In this document: in pieces, positions 53,698-62,601 of the stretch | Position numbering within the stretch: position 1 is the first letter of the stretch | Layout of the letters: every line of letters begins with the position of its first letter | The notes under the pieces: generated by a model | Databases searched by the model: none | Told to the model about the DNA's origin: nothing | The model's input: only the letters and a program-made list of their open reading frames with translations | Position numbers and translations under genes: made by a program | Origin: Rhodoferax fermentans | GTDB lineage: Bacteria; Pseudomonadota; Gammaproteobacteria; Burkholderiales; Burkholderiaceae_C | DNA length: 64,000 nucleotides | Reading direction: 5' to 3' | Assembly (NCBI RefSeq): GCF_002017865.1 | Contig: NZ_MTJN01000002.1 | Coordinates: forward strand, 3,968,001 to 4,032,000

Positions 53698-54429
53698 TCA
53701 CAACACCTTGCTCAGGAAACGGCGGGTGCGTTCCTCGGCCGGGCGGTCAAACAGCTCGGCAGGCGCGCCCTGTTCCACGATCACACCTTCGTCGATGAAG
53801 ATCACGCGGTCTGCCACCTGGCGCGCAAAACCCATTTCGTGGGTGACCACCACCATGGTCATGCCCTCGTCCGCCAGGGCCTGCATCACCGCCAGTACTT
53901 CACCCACCATTTCGGGGTCCAGTGCCGAGGTGGGTTCATCAAACAGCATGATGCGCGGCTGCATCGCCAGCGCCCTGGCAATCGCCACACGCTGCTGCTG
54001 GCCACCCGAGAGCTGGTTGGGGTAGGCGTCGATCTTGTCGATCAGGCCCACCTTGTCCAGCAGGGCGACGGCACGGGCCTTGGCGTCGGCCTCACTCAAG
54101 CCGCGCACCTTGGACGGCGCCAGCGTGATGTTTTGCAGCACCGTTTTGTGCGGGAACAGGTTAAAGCGCTGGAACACCATGCCGATGTCGGAGCGCAGGG
54201 CGTCGATGTCGGTTTTGGGCTCGTGCACCGCCACGTTATTGACCCAGACCTCACCACCACTGGCGTCTTCCAGGCCGTTGAGGCAGCGCAAAAACGTGCT
54301 TTTGCCAGAGCCCGAGGGGCCGATCACACACACCACCTCTTTGGCCTGGATGGCGCAGTCGATGCCGCGCAACACCGCCAGGCTGCCAAAGGTTTTGCTC
54401 AGTTGTTTAACGCGAATCACCTCGTCCAT
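53698..54429 (-). CDS. Polar amino acid ABC transporter ATPase
   Basis: A 243-residue ABC ATPase of the GlnQ/HisP group: Walker [16 protein letters not shown] near residue 38, Q-loop [13 protein letters not shown], signature [15 protein letters not shown] near 140, Walker [15 protein letters not shown] and switch [10 protein letters not shown]. It drives amino-acid uptake with the permease and binding protein encoded upstream. Its start overlaps the permease end by 23 bp. A GC hairpin without T run follows the stop. Confidence 0.96.
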   Translation of the reverse strand: MDEVIRVKQLSKTFGSLAVLRGIDCAIQAKEVVCVIGPSGSGKSTFLRCLNGLEDASGGEVWVNNVAVHEPKTDIDALRSDIGMVFQRFNLFPHKTVLQNITLAPSKVRGLSEADAKARAVALLDKVGLIDKIDAYPNQLSGGQQQRVAIARALAMQPRIMLFDEPTSALDPEMVGEVLAVMQALADEGMTMVVVTHEMGFARQVADRVIFIDEGVIVEQGAPAELFDRPAEERTRRFLSKVL

Positions 54430-55174
54430 AACGGGCCTCCAGTCTCTTCACCACATAGGCCAGGCCCAGGGTCAACACCCAATACATCAGAGAAATCGTC
54501 AGATACGGCTCCCAGTAGCGGGAGTAAGCACCCGCCACCGTGCGGGCAGCGTAGGCCAGTTCGGCCAGGCCAATCGCCGAGATCAGCGACGAGTCTTTCA
54601 GCAGCGAAATCGCGTTGTTGCCCAGCGGCGGCAACATGCGCCGAAACGCCTGCGGCAGCACCACGTGGTACATCGTGCGGCCATAACTCATGCCCAGTGA
54701 ACGCGAGGCCTCCACCTGGCCCTTGTCGATGGACTGGATACCGGCGCGGAAAATCTCGGAGATGTAGGCACCGGCATTGAGCGTCAAAGCCGCCACACCG
54801 GACAGGAACGCACCGTAGTTCTGCTTGAGGTTTCTGGCCAGATCACCGTCGATCAGGATGCCGTCCACCGGGTTGATGAACAGCGGCAGCACCGCAAAAT
54901 GCATCAGCAGAATCTGCACAAACAGCGGTGTGCCACGGAAGAAACTCACGTACACCGTAGACGGCCAGCGCAGCGCAAAACGGCACAGCTGGCGCAGCGG
55001 CGCGTGGCGCGCATCGGCCACCCGCGCCAGCCCAATCGCCAGCCCCAGGGCTGTGCCCTGGATGATGCAGATCACCGTGACCAGCACGGTCATCTGCAGG
55101 CCATGCCAGAACAGCTCGGCGTACTCCGCAATGATGTCGGCGCGGAACCAGCCGAACCATAAAACTTGATCCAT
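54407..55174 (-). CDS. Polar amino acid ABC transporter permease
   Basis: A 255-residue HisM/GlnP-type permease with about five helices. The start [19 protein letters not shown] is typical, [17 protein letters not shown] lies near residue 75, and the EAA loop is [28 protein letters not shown] (ending [14 protein letters not shown]) near residue 163. Overlapping translation with the ATPase gene indicates coupled expression. Confidence 0.95.
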   Translation of the reverse strand: MDQVLWFGWFRADIIAEYAELFWHGLQMTVLVTVICIIQGTALGLAIGLARVADARHAPLRQLCRFALRWPSTVYVSFFRGTPLFVQILLMHFAVLPLFINPVDGILIDGDLARNLKQNYGAFLSGVAALTLNAGAYISEIFRAGIQSIDKGQVEASRSLGMSYGRTMYHVVLPQAFRRMLPPLGNNAISLLKDSSLISAIGLAELAYAARTVAGAYSRYWEPYLTISLMYWVLTLGLAYVVKRLEARYGRGDSR

Positions 55175-55193
55175 AAACCGGATGAATCAGTGT

Positions 55194-55964
55194 TTATTGC
55201 GCGGGCAGCGCAGGTGCTTCAGCCTGGAACCACTTCTTGTAGATCTGGGCGTAGCTGCCATCGGCCTTCACAGCGGCCAGACCGGCGTTGAGCTTGTCGA
55301 GCAAAGCCTTGTTGCCCTGTTTCACCACAATACCGAAGTATTCCTTGGGGAAGCTGGCGTCAGCCACGGTTTTGAGGCCCTTGTGCTCTTGCACGCGGAA
55401 GGCGATCACACCGTTGTCACCCATGGCGGCGTCCAGGCCGTTGTTGACCAGCTCGCTGATGACCACCGGGGTGCTCTCAAAACGGCGGATGTCAGGGTTG
55501 GTTTTGCCAAACTCGCGCGAGCTCATGTCGTCAGCGGTGCTGCCGGTGACCACACCAATCTTCTTGCCAGCCAGGTCTTTCAGGCCTTTGGCGGTGCTGT
55601 TGCTGGGCACCGCAATGAGCTGGCGCGCTTCAAAGTAGGGGGCGGTGAAGTCGTAAGACTGTTTGCGCTTGTCGTTGATGGTGACGCCAGAGATCACCAG
55701 ATCCACATCACCGTTGTTGAGCGCAGCAAAAATGCCGGTCCAGGGGGTGTTGACGATCTTGATCTGCAAGCCAGCCTTGTGTGCCACGGCCTTGATCATG
55801 TCGATGTCGTAACCCACGATTTCCTTGCTGGGGGTTTCATAAGCAAACGGGCGGTAGGTGGCGCTGGAGGCCACCACCAGCTCCTTGTTTTGCGCCGAGC
55901 CAATCACCGGTGTGCACAGGGCCACGGAAGTCAACGCCAAACCAACGATCTTTGTGATGTTCAT
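55194..55964 (-). CDS. Periplasmic amino acid binding protein
   Basis: About 256 residues with a cleavable signal peptide (LALTSVALCTPVIGSAQ) and the type II binding fold: RPFAYETPSKEIVGYDIDMI (PFAYETPSKEIVGYDID), TGIFAALNNGDVDLVISGVTI, FTAPYFEARQLIAVP and GVIAFRVQEHKGL. It delivers a polar amino acid to the permease; the exact ligand is unclear. ATG 55964 follows AAAGGTATTTCC; the longer frame to 56045 lacks a leader. It is first gene of the ABC operon. Confidence 0.95.
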   Translation of the reverse strand: MNITKIVGLALTSVALCTPVIGSAQNKELVVASSATYRPFAYETPSKEIVGYDIDMIKAVAHKAGLQIKIVNTPWTGIFAALNNGDVDLVISGVTINDKRKQSYDFTAPYFEARQLIAVPSNSTAKGLKDLAGKKIGVVTGSTADDMSSREFGKTNPDIRRFESTPVVISELVNNGLDAAMGDNGVIAFRVQEHKGLKTVADASFPKEYFGIVVKQGNKALLDKLNAGLAAVKADGSYAQIYKKWFQAEAPALPAQ

Positions 55965-56170
55965 GGAAATACCTTTGTAGGGGGGAAAAAGAGACGATAG
56001 ACAGTGAAAAACCCGCTGCCCAGGCGGGCAAAACAAGCTGAGCACAGGCCTGGCGGACCCATCCGCAAACGCTTTTGGCGCCGCTGTTTGAGAACAGACG
56101 TTTTGATTTTAATAAATCTTTCATCCGGGCCGTGTCAGCGCAGCATGTGGCAAAAAGGGCTTTCACCGAC

Positions 56171-56341
56171 CCTAGGAACCTGGGCGGCAGAAGGGCGTCG
56201 GCTGCAACGGCTGGAGAAAAGTCCCACTTCGCGCCCATTTTTCCGGCGGTAGCTACGGCTACCGCCCTCAAAAGTGGGCACAAACTGGCCTCTTTTCCCA
56301 ACCGTTTCGCTTCGACTTCTTCTGCCGCCCAGGCTCCTACC
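56171..56341. repeat. 171-bp imperfect palindrome
   Basis: The outer arms are TAGGAACCTGGGCGGCAGAA (56173) and its near complement ending at 56341. Further inside, ACGGCTGGAGAAAAG faces CTTTTCCCAACCG-like sequence, and GCGCCCATTTTTCC faces a counterpart. The centre GGCGGTAG/CTACCGCC (56245-56266) is perfect. It lies between two divergent transcripts, 150 bp from the ABC operon and 70 bp before yebC, and fills most of this 450-bp gap. Confidence 0.85.
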
Positions 56342-56413
56342 GGTGTTACGCTCAACCCCCTCTCATATTTGAACCGCGCCCCTAGGGCGCAAACAACGCA
56401 AGGAAGAACAGTC

Positions 56414-57127
56414 ATGGGTGCGCAGTGGAAAGCAAAGGGCAAGGAATTGGCCGCCAACGCCAAGGGCCGGGTGTTTGGCAAACTGTCCAAGGACATCATG
56501 CTGGCCGCACGCAGCGGCGCCGACCCCGCCGCCAACTCGCGCCTGCGCCTGCTGGTGGAGCAGGCCCGCAAGGCCTCCATGCCCAAGGACACACTCGACC
56601 GCGCCATCAAAAAAGGCGCCGGCCTGACCGGTGAAGCCGTCAACTTTGAACATGTGATCTACGAAGGGTTTGCCCCGCACCGCGTGCCGCTGATGGTGGA
56701 GTGCCTGACCGACAACCTGAACCGCACCGCGCCCGAAATGCGCGTGTTGTTCCGCAAAGGCCAGCTCGGCACCTCGGGCTCGGTGGCGTGGGACTTTGAC
56801 CACCTGGGCATGATCGAGGCCGAACCGGCTGTACCCGGCGCAGATGCTGAGGTAGCCGCTATTGAAGCCGGCGCACAAGACCTGGAGCCCGGTGACGAAG
56901 AAGGCACCACCCTGTTCCTGACCGACCCGACCGATCTGGACCTGGTCAGCCGTGCCCTGCCCGCCCAAGGCTTCACCGTGTTGTCGGCCAAGCTCGGTTA
57001 CAAACCCAAGAACCCGGTCGACCCGGCCAGCCTGAGCGCTGAGCAGCTCGAAGAGGTGGAGGCTTTTCTGGCCGCCATCGACGCCAATGACGATGTGCAA
57101 AACGTCTACGTTGGTTTGGCAGGTTAA
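56414..57127 (+). CDS. yebC: YebC/PmpR family DNA-binding/translation regulator
   Basis: A 237-residue protein: [20 protein letters not shown] near the start (family GA-xW-xxIKHRKxxxDAKRxKxFTKL equivalent), then [28 protein letters not shown] (in part [18 protein letters not shown]) and [19 protein letters not shown]. Members regulate transcription and have been linked to translation of proline-rich stretches. ATG 56414 follows AAGGAAG; the frame extends 340 bp upstream only because the palindrome is stop-free. Confidence 0.93.
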   Translation: MGAQWKAKGKELAANAKGRVFGKLSKDIMLAARSGADPAANSRLRLLVEQARKASMPKDTLDRAIKKGAGLTGEAVNFEHVIYEGFAPHRVPLMVECLTDNLNRTAPEMRVLFRKGQLGTSGSVAWDFDHLGMIEAEPAVPGADAEVAAIEAGAQDLEPGDEEGTTLFLTDPTDLDLVSRALPAQGFTVLSAKLGYKPKNPVDPASLSAEQLEEVEAFLAAIDANDDVQNVYVGLAG

Positions 57128-57129
57128 GG

Positions 57130-57837
57130 ATGAAAAGCCAAATTGACCATCTGGTGATTCTTGCCCAGACCCTGGACCAGGGTGTGGCCTGGTGTGAAGC
57201 CACGCTGGGTGTCACGCCCGGCCCGGGCGGTGAACACCCGCAGTTTGGCACCCACAACCGCCTGATCAAAATCGCCACACCCAAGTTCCCCTTGGCCTAT
57301 CTGGAGATCATCGCTATCAATCCAGAAGCTAAAAGCCCAGGTGATACAAGGACTAAGCGCTGGTTTGACATGGATGAAGCGGCTCTGCAGGCCGCTGTGG
57401 CCATGGCGCCGCAACTGGTGCATTTTGTGGCGCAGACCGATGAATTGCAGGCCGGGCGCACTGCGCTCAAAGCCCTGGGCATCGACCGTGGCCCGGCCCT
57501 ACAAACCAGTCGCCACTCGCGCAAAGGCCTGCTGCAATGGCAGATCACCGTGCGCGACGACGGCCAGCGCCTGTTTGACGGCGCCCTGCCGAGCCTGATC
57601 CAGTGGGGCAAACCTGACGCCGCCGAGCCACTGCGCCTGCACCCCCGCAACAGCCTGCCCCGCTCGGGCGTCACGCTGCAAAGTGTGGCCGTGAGCCACC
57701 CGACTGCGGCCAAATTGTTGGCAGCGTATGAAGCGATTGGGCTGAGCGGTGTCACGGTAGACGATGGCCCGGCCAACATCACCGTCACCCTGAACACGCC
57801 CAAAGGCCCGGTTACGTTGCAGAGCTTGGGTGTGTAG
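57130..57837 (+). CDS. Glyoxalase-like (VOC) domain protein
   Basis: A 235-residue protein starting [21 protein letters not shown], the first beta-alpha-beta module of a vicinal-oxygen-chelate or Glyoxalase_3-type domain, with [11 protein letters not shown] and YLEIIAIN next. The C-terminal half has a second module ([20 protein letters not shown]). Function is unknown. It starts two bases after yebC. A repeat-like segment encodes part of residues 62-77. Confidence 0.82.
   Translation: MKSQIDHLVILAQTLDQGVAWCEATLGVTPGPGGEHPQFGTHNRLIKIATPKFPLAYLEIIAINPEAKSPGDTRTKRWFDMDEAALQAAVAMAPQLVHFVAQTDELQAGRTALKALGIDRGPALQTSRHSRKGLLQWQITVRDDGQRLFDGALPSLIQWGKPDAAEPLRLHPRNSLPRSGVTLQSVAVSHPTAAKLLAAYEAIGLSGVTVDDGPANITVTLNTPKGPVTLQSLGV
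57315..57360 (+). repeat. Degenerate dispersed repeat inside the VOC gene
   Basis: TATCAATCCAGAAGCTAAAAGCCC followed by GTGATACAAGGACTAAGCGC (the first block quoted in part as GAAGCTAAAAGCCC). Block order fits the repeat and the stretch is AT-richer than its gene, but similarity is partial. Confidence 0.4.
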
Positions 57838-57932
57838 CCAGCTTGGCGCGTAGCACGCTGGGCTGCCGTCGCACAGGCTAACCTGTTGCGTCGGCACCAT
57901 GAACGGCAAAAACCTTCTTTGACGGGGCGAAT

Positions 57933-58081
57933 GCACCCGTTACGATGGTCAACATTCCCCCTCCAGAAAAAGTGGATGACAAGTTTGACCTCGCCATCGT
58001 GGCCATTGGTTGCTGGTAAGCGCAAACATTTAGGGCTGCGGTTTGCTTGGGGCGGGGAAGTAACTTTCATTCGTTAGGTGC
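57933..58081 (+). repeat. Long imperfect palindrome 1, attC-like, before the HNH gene
   Basis: The left end GCACC-CGTT-ACGATG (57933) pairs with the right end CATTCGTTAGGTGC (58068-58081). Inside, ACATTCCCCCTCC pairs roughly with GGGGCGGGGAAGT. The right end contains GTTAGGT, matching the integron core GTTRRRY. A second, different copy is at 59376-59549. The 255-bp gap 57838-58092 holds nothing else. Confidence 0.55.
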
Positions 58082-58092
58082 CCCCTAGTAAT

Positions 58093-58878
58093 ATGCGCTG
58101 CCTCTTTTGTAAGCAAGACTCCAGTGGGTCAAAAAGCGTGGAGCACGTTGTTCCAGAGAGCCTGTGGAACACGCAGCATATTCTTCCGAGGGGAGTCGTC
58201 TGTGATTCTTGCAATAACTACTTCGCTCGAAAAGTCGAAAAGCCGTTCCTTGATTCACAAGCAATTTCTCGCCTGCGGTTCACTCAGGTAATCCCCAACA
58301 AAAGAGGGCGTGTGCCCCCAAGTGAAGCCATCCTCTTGCCAGGATTCCCTGTCGTCGCGTATCGCGAGGCTTCAACCCCATACACCCTTTCGCTTCAGAC
58401 ATCACCTGAGGCTCTCAAACATATAGCAAACAACAAGAAGGGCACCCTTCTCCTCCCCATCAATGCAAAACCACCTGCAAGCCGAACCGTTTCCCGCTTT
58501 TTGGCAAAAATGGCTATCGAGGCAATGGCTCTACGCCTACTTGAACAGCCAGATGGCATTTCGTATCTCATAGATGAGCCTCAACTGGATCCGCTTCGCA
58601 ACTTTGCCCGCCGTGGTCAGCCTCAAGAATGGCCACATCACGCTCGACGCATCTATGACGCCGATCGAGAACTGCTGGACTTGGACGGCCATTCATACCA
58701 GACGGTGCACGAGTTCGACTACCTCGTAACGGAAAAGCAAGAGTGGTACTTCATCTTCGCCCTGTTTGGACTGGAACTTGCTATCAACATTGGAGGACCA
58801 GAAGTCGACGGTTATATGGAATGGCTCCGAGAAAACAAGGAACGAAGCCCGCTCTACTCTGGGAAGAACGCGCCGTGA
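58093..58878 (+). CDS. HNH endonuclease domain protein
   Basis: A 261-residue protein with an N-terminal treble-clef HNH module: Cys3 and Cys6 (RCLFCK), Glu17-His18 (SVEHVVPESLWN) and Cys37/Cys40-Asn41 (VCDSCNNYF). The rest has no known domain; the C-terminus is aromatic and acidic (YLVTEKQEWYFIFALFGLEL). It is probably a metal-dependent DNase, of unknown target. ATG 58093 follows the palindrome's GTTAGGT core by 12 bases (GTG 58078 also possible). Lower GC than flanks suggests transfer. Confidence 0.8.
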   Translation: MRCLFCKQDSSGSKSVEHVVPESLWNTQHILPRGVVCDSCNNYFARKVEKPFLDSQAISRLRFTQVIPNKRGRVPPSEAILLPGFPVVAYREASTPYTLSLQTSPEALKHIANNKKGTLLLPINAKPPASRTVSRFLAKMAIEAMALRLLEQPDGISYLIDEPQLDPLRNFARRGQPQEWPHHARRIYDADRELLDLDGHSYQTVHEFDYLVTEKQEWYFIFALFGLELAINIGGPEVDGYMEWLRENKERSPLYSGKNAP

Positions 58879-59020
58879 CGCCTAAGTAGGCATTCAAGCG
58901 TTGATGCTGTCAGAAAAGGGCCTCTGCCACGACGTAGCAATGAATCCAGTGAATAAGAGCACAAACACGGCCAACAACCAACACCAACCCACAACAGCCT
59001 GCTGCTTGCGGATACTCAAA

Positions 59021-59070
59021 CTTCATAGCTACCAGCCCTTATTTCAAAAGGGCTAGAGGCCAATTTTATT
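59021..59070 (+). repeat. Dispersed repeat, copy beside the oxidoreductase fragment
   Basis: CTTCATAGCTACCAGCCC, then TTTCAAAAGGGCTAGAGGCC. It is nearly identical to 60081-60131, as part of a larger duplicated block that starts near 58895. Confidence 0.85.
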
Positions 59071-59079
59071 TATAAACCC

Positions 59080-59305
59080 TCAGGCTGTTGCCCCCAAACC
59101 GGGCCGCAGCGGCGACACATCCTCAGCCCGCACACCCACCGCCGCCAGGGCTGCAGGCACTGGCAGGCCCTGCACCAGCGCCGCCGTTTGCTCACCCATG
59201 GCGGGTGCGGTCTGGATGCCGTAGCGACCCTGCCGGTCAGCCAGAAAAGCCGGGGGCACCGGGTCTTCTTTGGCGGGTGACACCACAGCAGTCCTGCATC
59301 GGACA
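59080..59305 (-). pseudogene. Decayed 3' copy of the FAD oxidoreductase gene
   Basis: The minus strand encodes YGIQTAPAMGEQTAALVQGL and VRAEDVSPLRPGLGATA as in the intact gene at 60141-61280. The match runs to about 59253 (gene position 60312), then jumps to sequence matching 60478-60528, so about 165 bp are deleted inside. No start remains. Confidence 0.88.
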
Positions 59306-59375
59306 GGGCCGCACTCGCGCAGGCTTGCCTTTGGCATCAACACCAGGAACGGCAAAGACGTTTTTTTGCCAGATC

Positions 59376-59549
59376 GATTCCAACCGTTACGATGCTCACA
59401 ACTTCCCCTCTCGGACAAGTTGATGACAACAACATTGCGGCGCGCCAACAGTTTGGCCTCTCCATCGTGGCACTTAGTTGCCGTTCACCGCCACCCTCAC
59501 GGGTCGCGCCTGGCTAGGGACGGTGAAGCGCCTTTCAATCGTTAGAACC
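59376..59549 (+). repeat. Long imperfect palindrome 2, attC-like, before the membrane-protein gene
   Basis: The left end GATTCCAAC-CGTTA-CGATG (59376) pairs with the right end CAATCGTTAGAACC (59536-59549). The block CCGTTACGATG and the flanking AACGGCAAA are shared with copy 1, while the outermost pairing bases differ between copies but stay complementary. The ORF begins at the very next base. Confidence 0.55.
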
Positions 59550-59951
59550 ATGCGCACCCTCCGTTGGATTCTCACAGTACCTGCCGCCTTGGTCGGCTTC
59601 TACCTTGGCGTTTTTGCGGCCGTGCTCACCTACAAAGTAAACGAGTGGCTGTGCCCCTCGAAGTACCTAGTCTCGGGCATGTGCAACGCCCCATGGTCGT
59701 CCTTCGTTTCGGACTTGGCTTTGGCGGTTGGCTCTTTGATGTGTGGTTCTCTCGTTGTCCTACTCCCCACGTTGGTAGCCCCGGCATTACGGAAGAAAGT
59801 TGCTTTTGTCGCTTACGCCTTAGGGATCGTGGCGTCCATCTACTGGCTCTTCCATGGGCTTTGGGTCCCGGTAGCGTGGGCGACCTTGAGCGGAGGTCTC
59901 ACCTTTTGGCGAATAGGGGTCGTTATGACCTCTCGCGCCAGCGGCGACTGA
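59550..59951 (+). CDS. Small integral membrane protein, cassette-like
   Basis: A 133-residue hydrophobic protein with four predicted membrane helices: WILTVPAALVGFYLGVFAAVLTY (from residue 6; part WILTVPAALVGFYLG), FVSDLALAVGSLMCGSLVVLL, VAFVAYALGIVASIYWLF and VAWATLSGGLTFWRIGVVM. No family is recognised. Its ATG directly follows GTTAGAACC with no Shine-Dalgarno, so it may be leaderless or rely on an external start. A longer frame to 59478 reads through the palindrome and is less likely. Confidence 0.65.
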   Translation: MRTLRWILTVPAALVGFYLGVFAAVLTYKVNEWLCPSKYLVSGMCNAPWSSFVSDLALAVGSLMCGSLVVLLPTLVAPALRKKVAFVAYALGIVASIYWLFHGLWVPVAWATLSGGLTFWRIGVVMTSRASGD

Positions 59952-60080
59952 GCTTGAACGTTGAGGCTGCCAGAAAAGCGTCTCTGCCACGACGTTTGCC
60001 GTGAGTCCAGCGGAGAAGAGGACAAACACAGCCCGCTAACAACACCAAGCCACAACAGCCTGCTGCTTGCAGGTACTCAA

Positions 60081-60131
60081 ACTTCATAGCTACCAGCCCT
60101 TATTCCAAAAGGGCTAGAGGCCAATTTTCCT
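60081..60131 (+). repeat. Dispersed repeat downstream of the FAD oxidoreductase
   Basis: CTTCATAGCTACCAGCCC, then TTCCAAAAGGGCTAGAGGCC and an AT-rich tail; it follows the stop of the minus-strand gene by about 10 bp. Confidence 0.85.
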
Positions 60132-60140
60132 TATCAACCC

Positions 60141-61280
60141 TCAGGCTGTTGCACCCAAGCCAGGACGCAGGGGCGACACATCCTCAGCCCGCACACCCAC
60201 GGCGGCCAATGCCGCAGGCACCGGCAGGCCCTGCACCAGCGCCGCCGTCAGCTCACCCATGGCCGGTGCGGTCTGGATGCCGTAGCCGCCCTGCCCGGCC
60301 AGCCAGAAAAAGCCCGGTGCATCGGGCGCAAAACCCACCACCGGGGTTTTGTCGGCCACAAAGGAACGCAAACCGGCCCAGGCGCGTTTGATTTTGCGGA
60401 TCTGCAGCGTGGTCACGGTCTCGACCCGGTCCACCGCAATCGCCACGTCCAGCTCTTCGGGTTGCACGTCTTGCGGGTGCACCAGGTCTTCGTTGGCGGG
60501 CGACACCAGCAGCAGGCCCGCATCGGGTTTGATGTAGAAGGTTTCCTGCAGGTCAATCACCATGGGCCAATGGGCGCTGTCACTGCCAGCAGGTGGCTCG
60601 CAGGTGAAGGCGGTGCGACGTTTGGGTTGCAAGCCCACCGGGGCCACACCGGCCAGTTGGGCCAGCTCGTCACACCAGGCGCCCGCCGCGTTGACCAGCA
60701 CCGGCGCCCAGAAGCTGCCTGCCGGGGTGTCCACGCGCCAGCCACCGTCTTCGCGCACCACGGCCTGCGCCTGGGCGTCACACACCAGCTTGGCGCCAGC
60801 GGCTTTGGCACCGCGCAAAAAACCCTGGTGGATGCCGTGCACATCCATGTCCATGGCATCGGGCTCAAAGATGCCAAACGCGGCAAACTCGGGCTGCAGC
60901 ACCGGCACCGTCTGCAGCATCTGGGCTTGTGTCCACCACTGCACATTGGGGATCAGCGTTTGCATCGCCTCAAACCGCTCACGCAGTGCGTCGTGGTCGT
61001 CCGCTGTGCCCACTATCAGGGTGCCACGCGGTGTGACCAGCGGGTACGGCGAAAACCCCTCGGGCGGTGAAAAGTAAAACACCTTGGCTGCGGTGGTGAT
61101 GGCACGCACCGTGGCATTGCCATAGGTTTCCGAATACAGCGCGGCCGAGCGCCCGGTGGCGTGGTAACCCGGCTGCGACTCCCACTCCAGCAGCGTCACC
61201 TGCCGGTGCGGCGCCAAAAAATAGGCGGCAGAGGCACCCGCCATGCCCGCACCCACGATCAAGACATCTGTTTTCTGCAT
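60141..61280 (-). CDS. FAD-dependent oxidoreductase (DAO family)
   Basis: A 379-residue amine/amino-acid oxidoreductase. The dinucleotide-binding loop is VLIVGAGMAGASAAYFL at residues 6-22, GYHATGRSAALYSETYGN near 41, VLVNAAGAWCDELAQLAG near 212 and a late FAD motif in FFWLAGQGGYGIQTAPAMGE (FWLAGQGGYGIQTA). It may be a D-amino-acid dehydrogenase or related enzyme; substrate unknown. It is divergent from lldD with 128 bp between. Its 3' end is duplicated at 59080-59305. Confidence 0.92.
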   Translation of the reverse strand: MQKTDVLIVGAGMAGASAAYFLAPHRQVTLLEWESQPGYHATGRSAALYSETYGNATVRAITTAAKVFYFSPPEGFSPYPLVTPRGTLIVGTADDHDALRERFEAMQTLIPNVQWWTQAQMLQTVPVLQPEFAAFGIFEPDAMDMDVHGIHQGFLRGAKAAGAKLVCDAQAQAVVREDGGWRVDTPAGSFWAPVLVNAAGAWCDELAQLAGVAPVGLQPKRRTAFTCEPPAGSDSAHWPMVIDLQETFYIKPDAGLLLVSPANEDLVHPQDVQPEELDVAIAVDRVETVTTLQIRKIKRAWAGLRSFVADKTPVVGFAPDAPGFFWLAGQGGYGIQTAPAMGELTAALVQGLPVPAALAAVGVRAEDVSPLRPGLGATA

Positions 61281-61408
61281 GTGTTCACCTTCTCAAAAAA
61301 TGGCGCACAGGGGGCGCCGTCAACAAATTTCACAAGCGCTTCAGCACTTTTCAAATGGCATGCCAGTTTGGCCCCGTAACATGCAGGGCATTCAAAGGAG
61401 CCCCTGTT

Positions 61409-62563
61409 ATGCCCGTGATCACCAACATTGAAGACCTGCGCATTCTGGCCAAAGCGCGGGTGCCGCGCATGTTCTACGACTATGCCGACTCCGGCAGTTG
61501 GACTGAGAGCACCTATCGTGCCAACTCGGCGGACTTTCAGGCGATCAAACTGCGCCAGCGCGTGGCCATCAACATGGAAAACCGCAGTACAGCCAGCACC
61601 ATGATCGGCCAGAAGGTGGCGATGCCGGTGGCGATAGCGCCCACGGGACTGACCGGCATGCAGAGTGCCGACGGCGAAATCAAGGCGGCCAATGCGGCCA
61701 AGAAGTTCGGCATCCCGTTCACGCTCTCGACCATGAGCATCTGCTCGATCGAAGACGTGGCCAAAGAAACCGGCGGCCACCCATTCTGGTTTCAGCTGTA
61801 TGTGATGCGTGACCGCGACTTCATCGCACGCCTGATCGACCGCGCCAAGGCGGCGCACTGCTCGGCGCTGATGATCACGCTGGATTTACAAATCCTGGGC
61901 CAGCGCCACAAGGACATCAAAAACGGCTTGTCCGCGCCGCCCAAGCTGACCATCCCCAACATCGTCAACATGGCCACCAAGGTGCGCTGGGGCTTGGGCA
62001 TGCTCGGCACCCAACGGCGTGGTTTTGGCAATATCGTGGGCCATGTCAAGGGTGTGGAGAACATGGGCAGTTTGAGTGAATGGACCGCCAAACAATTTGA
62101 CCCGGCCCTGAGCTGGGACGATGTCGAGTGGATCAAAAACCGCTGGGGCGGCAAACTCATCATCAAAGGCATTCAGGACGTGGAAGACGCCCGCCTGGCG
62201 GTCAACTCAGGCGCCGACGCGATGATTGTCAGCAACCACGGCGGGCGCCAGCTGGACGGCGCACCCAGCTCCATCAGCGCGCTGCCCGCCATCGTCGACG
62301 CCGTGGGCAAAGACATTGAGGTGCACATGGACGGCGGCATCCGCAGCGGCCAGGACGTGCTCAAAGCCCGCGCCCTGGGCGCCCGCGGCACCTACATTGG
62401 CCGCGCCTTTTTGTACGGCCTGGGTGCGATGGGTGAAGAAGGTGTGACCAAGGCGCTGGAGATCATCCACAAGGAGCTCGACCTGACCATGGCCTTTTGT
62501 GGCCACACCCAGATCGACAACGTGGACAAGGGCATCTTGCTGCCCGGAACCTACCCGGTGTAA
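61409..62563 (+). CDS. lldD: FMN-dependent alpha-hydroxy acid (L-lactate) dehydrogenase
   Basis: A 384-residue TIM-barrel flavoenzyme oxidising L-2-hydroxy acids, probably L-lactate, to keto acids. IAPTGLTGMQSADGEIK near residue 73, STMSICSIEDVA near 106 and the active-site MIVSNHGGRQLDGAPSS near 273 (catalytic His-Gly-Gly-Arg) are diagnostic, then VHMDGGIRSGQDVLKA. The ATG at 61409 has AAAGGAG upstream; the 61355 alternative adds 18 unrelated residues. Confidence 0.92.
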   Translation: MPVITNIEDLRILAKARVPRMFYDYADSGSWTESTYRANSADFQAIKLRQRVAINMENRSTASTMIGQKVAMPVAIAPTGLTGMQSADGEIKAANAAKKFGIPFTLSTMSICSIEDVAKETGGHPFWFQLYVMRDRDFIARLIDRAKAAHCSALMITLDLQILGQRHKDIKNGLSAPPKLTIPNIVNMATKVRWGLGMLGTQRRGFGNIVGHVKGVENMGSLSEWTAKQFDPALSWDDVEWIKNRWGGKLIIKGIQDVEDARLAVNSGADAMIVSNHGGRQLDGAPSSISALPAIVDAVGKDIEVHMDGGIRSGQDVLKARALGARGTYIGRAFLYGLGAMGEEGVTKALEIIHKELDLTMAFCGHTQIDNVDKGILLPGTYPV

Positions 62564-62601
62564 AGCCTGGGGCGGGCTTGCCCTGCCCCAGTGACCTGCG
62601 T

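Noticed and set aside
56075..56413. N-terminal extension of the yebC frame
   Set aside because: It is translation through the 171-bp palindrome; the YebC fold starts at 56414 with its own Shine-Dalgarno.
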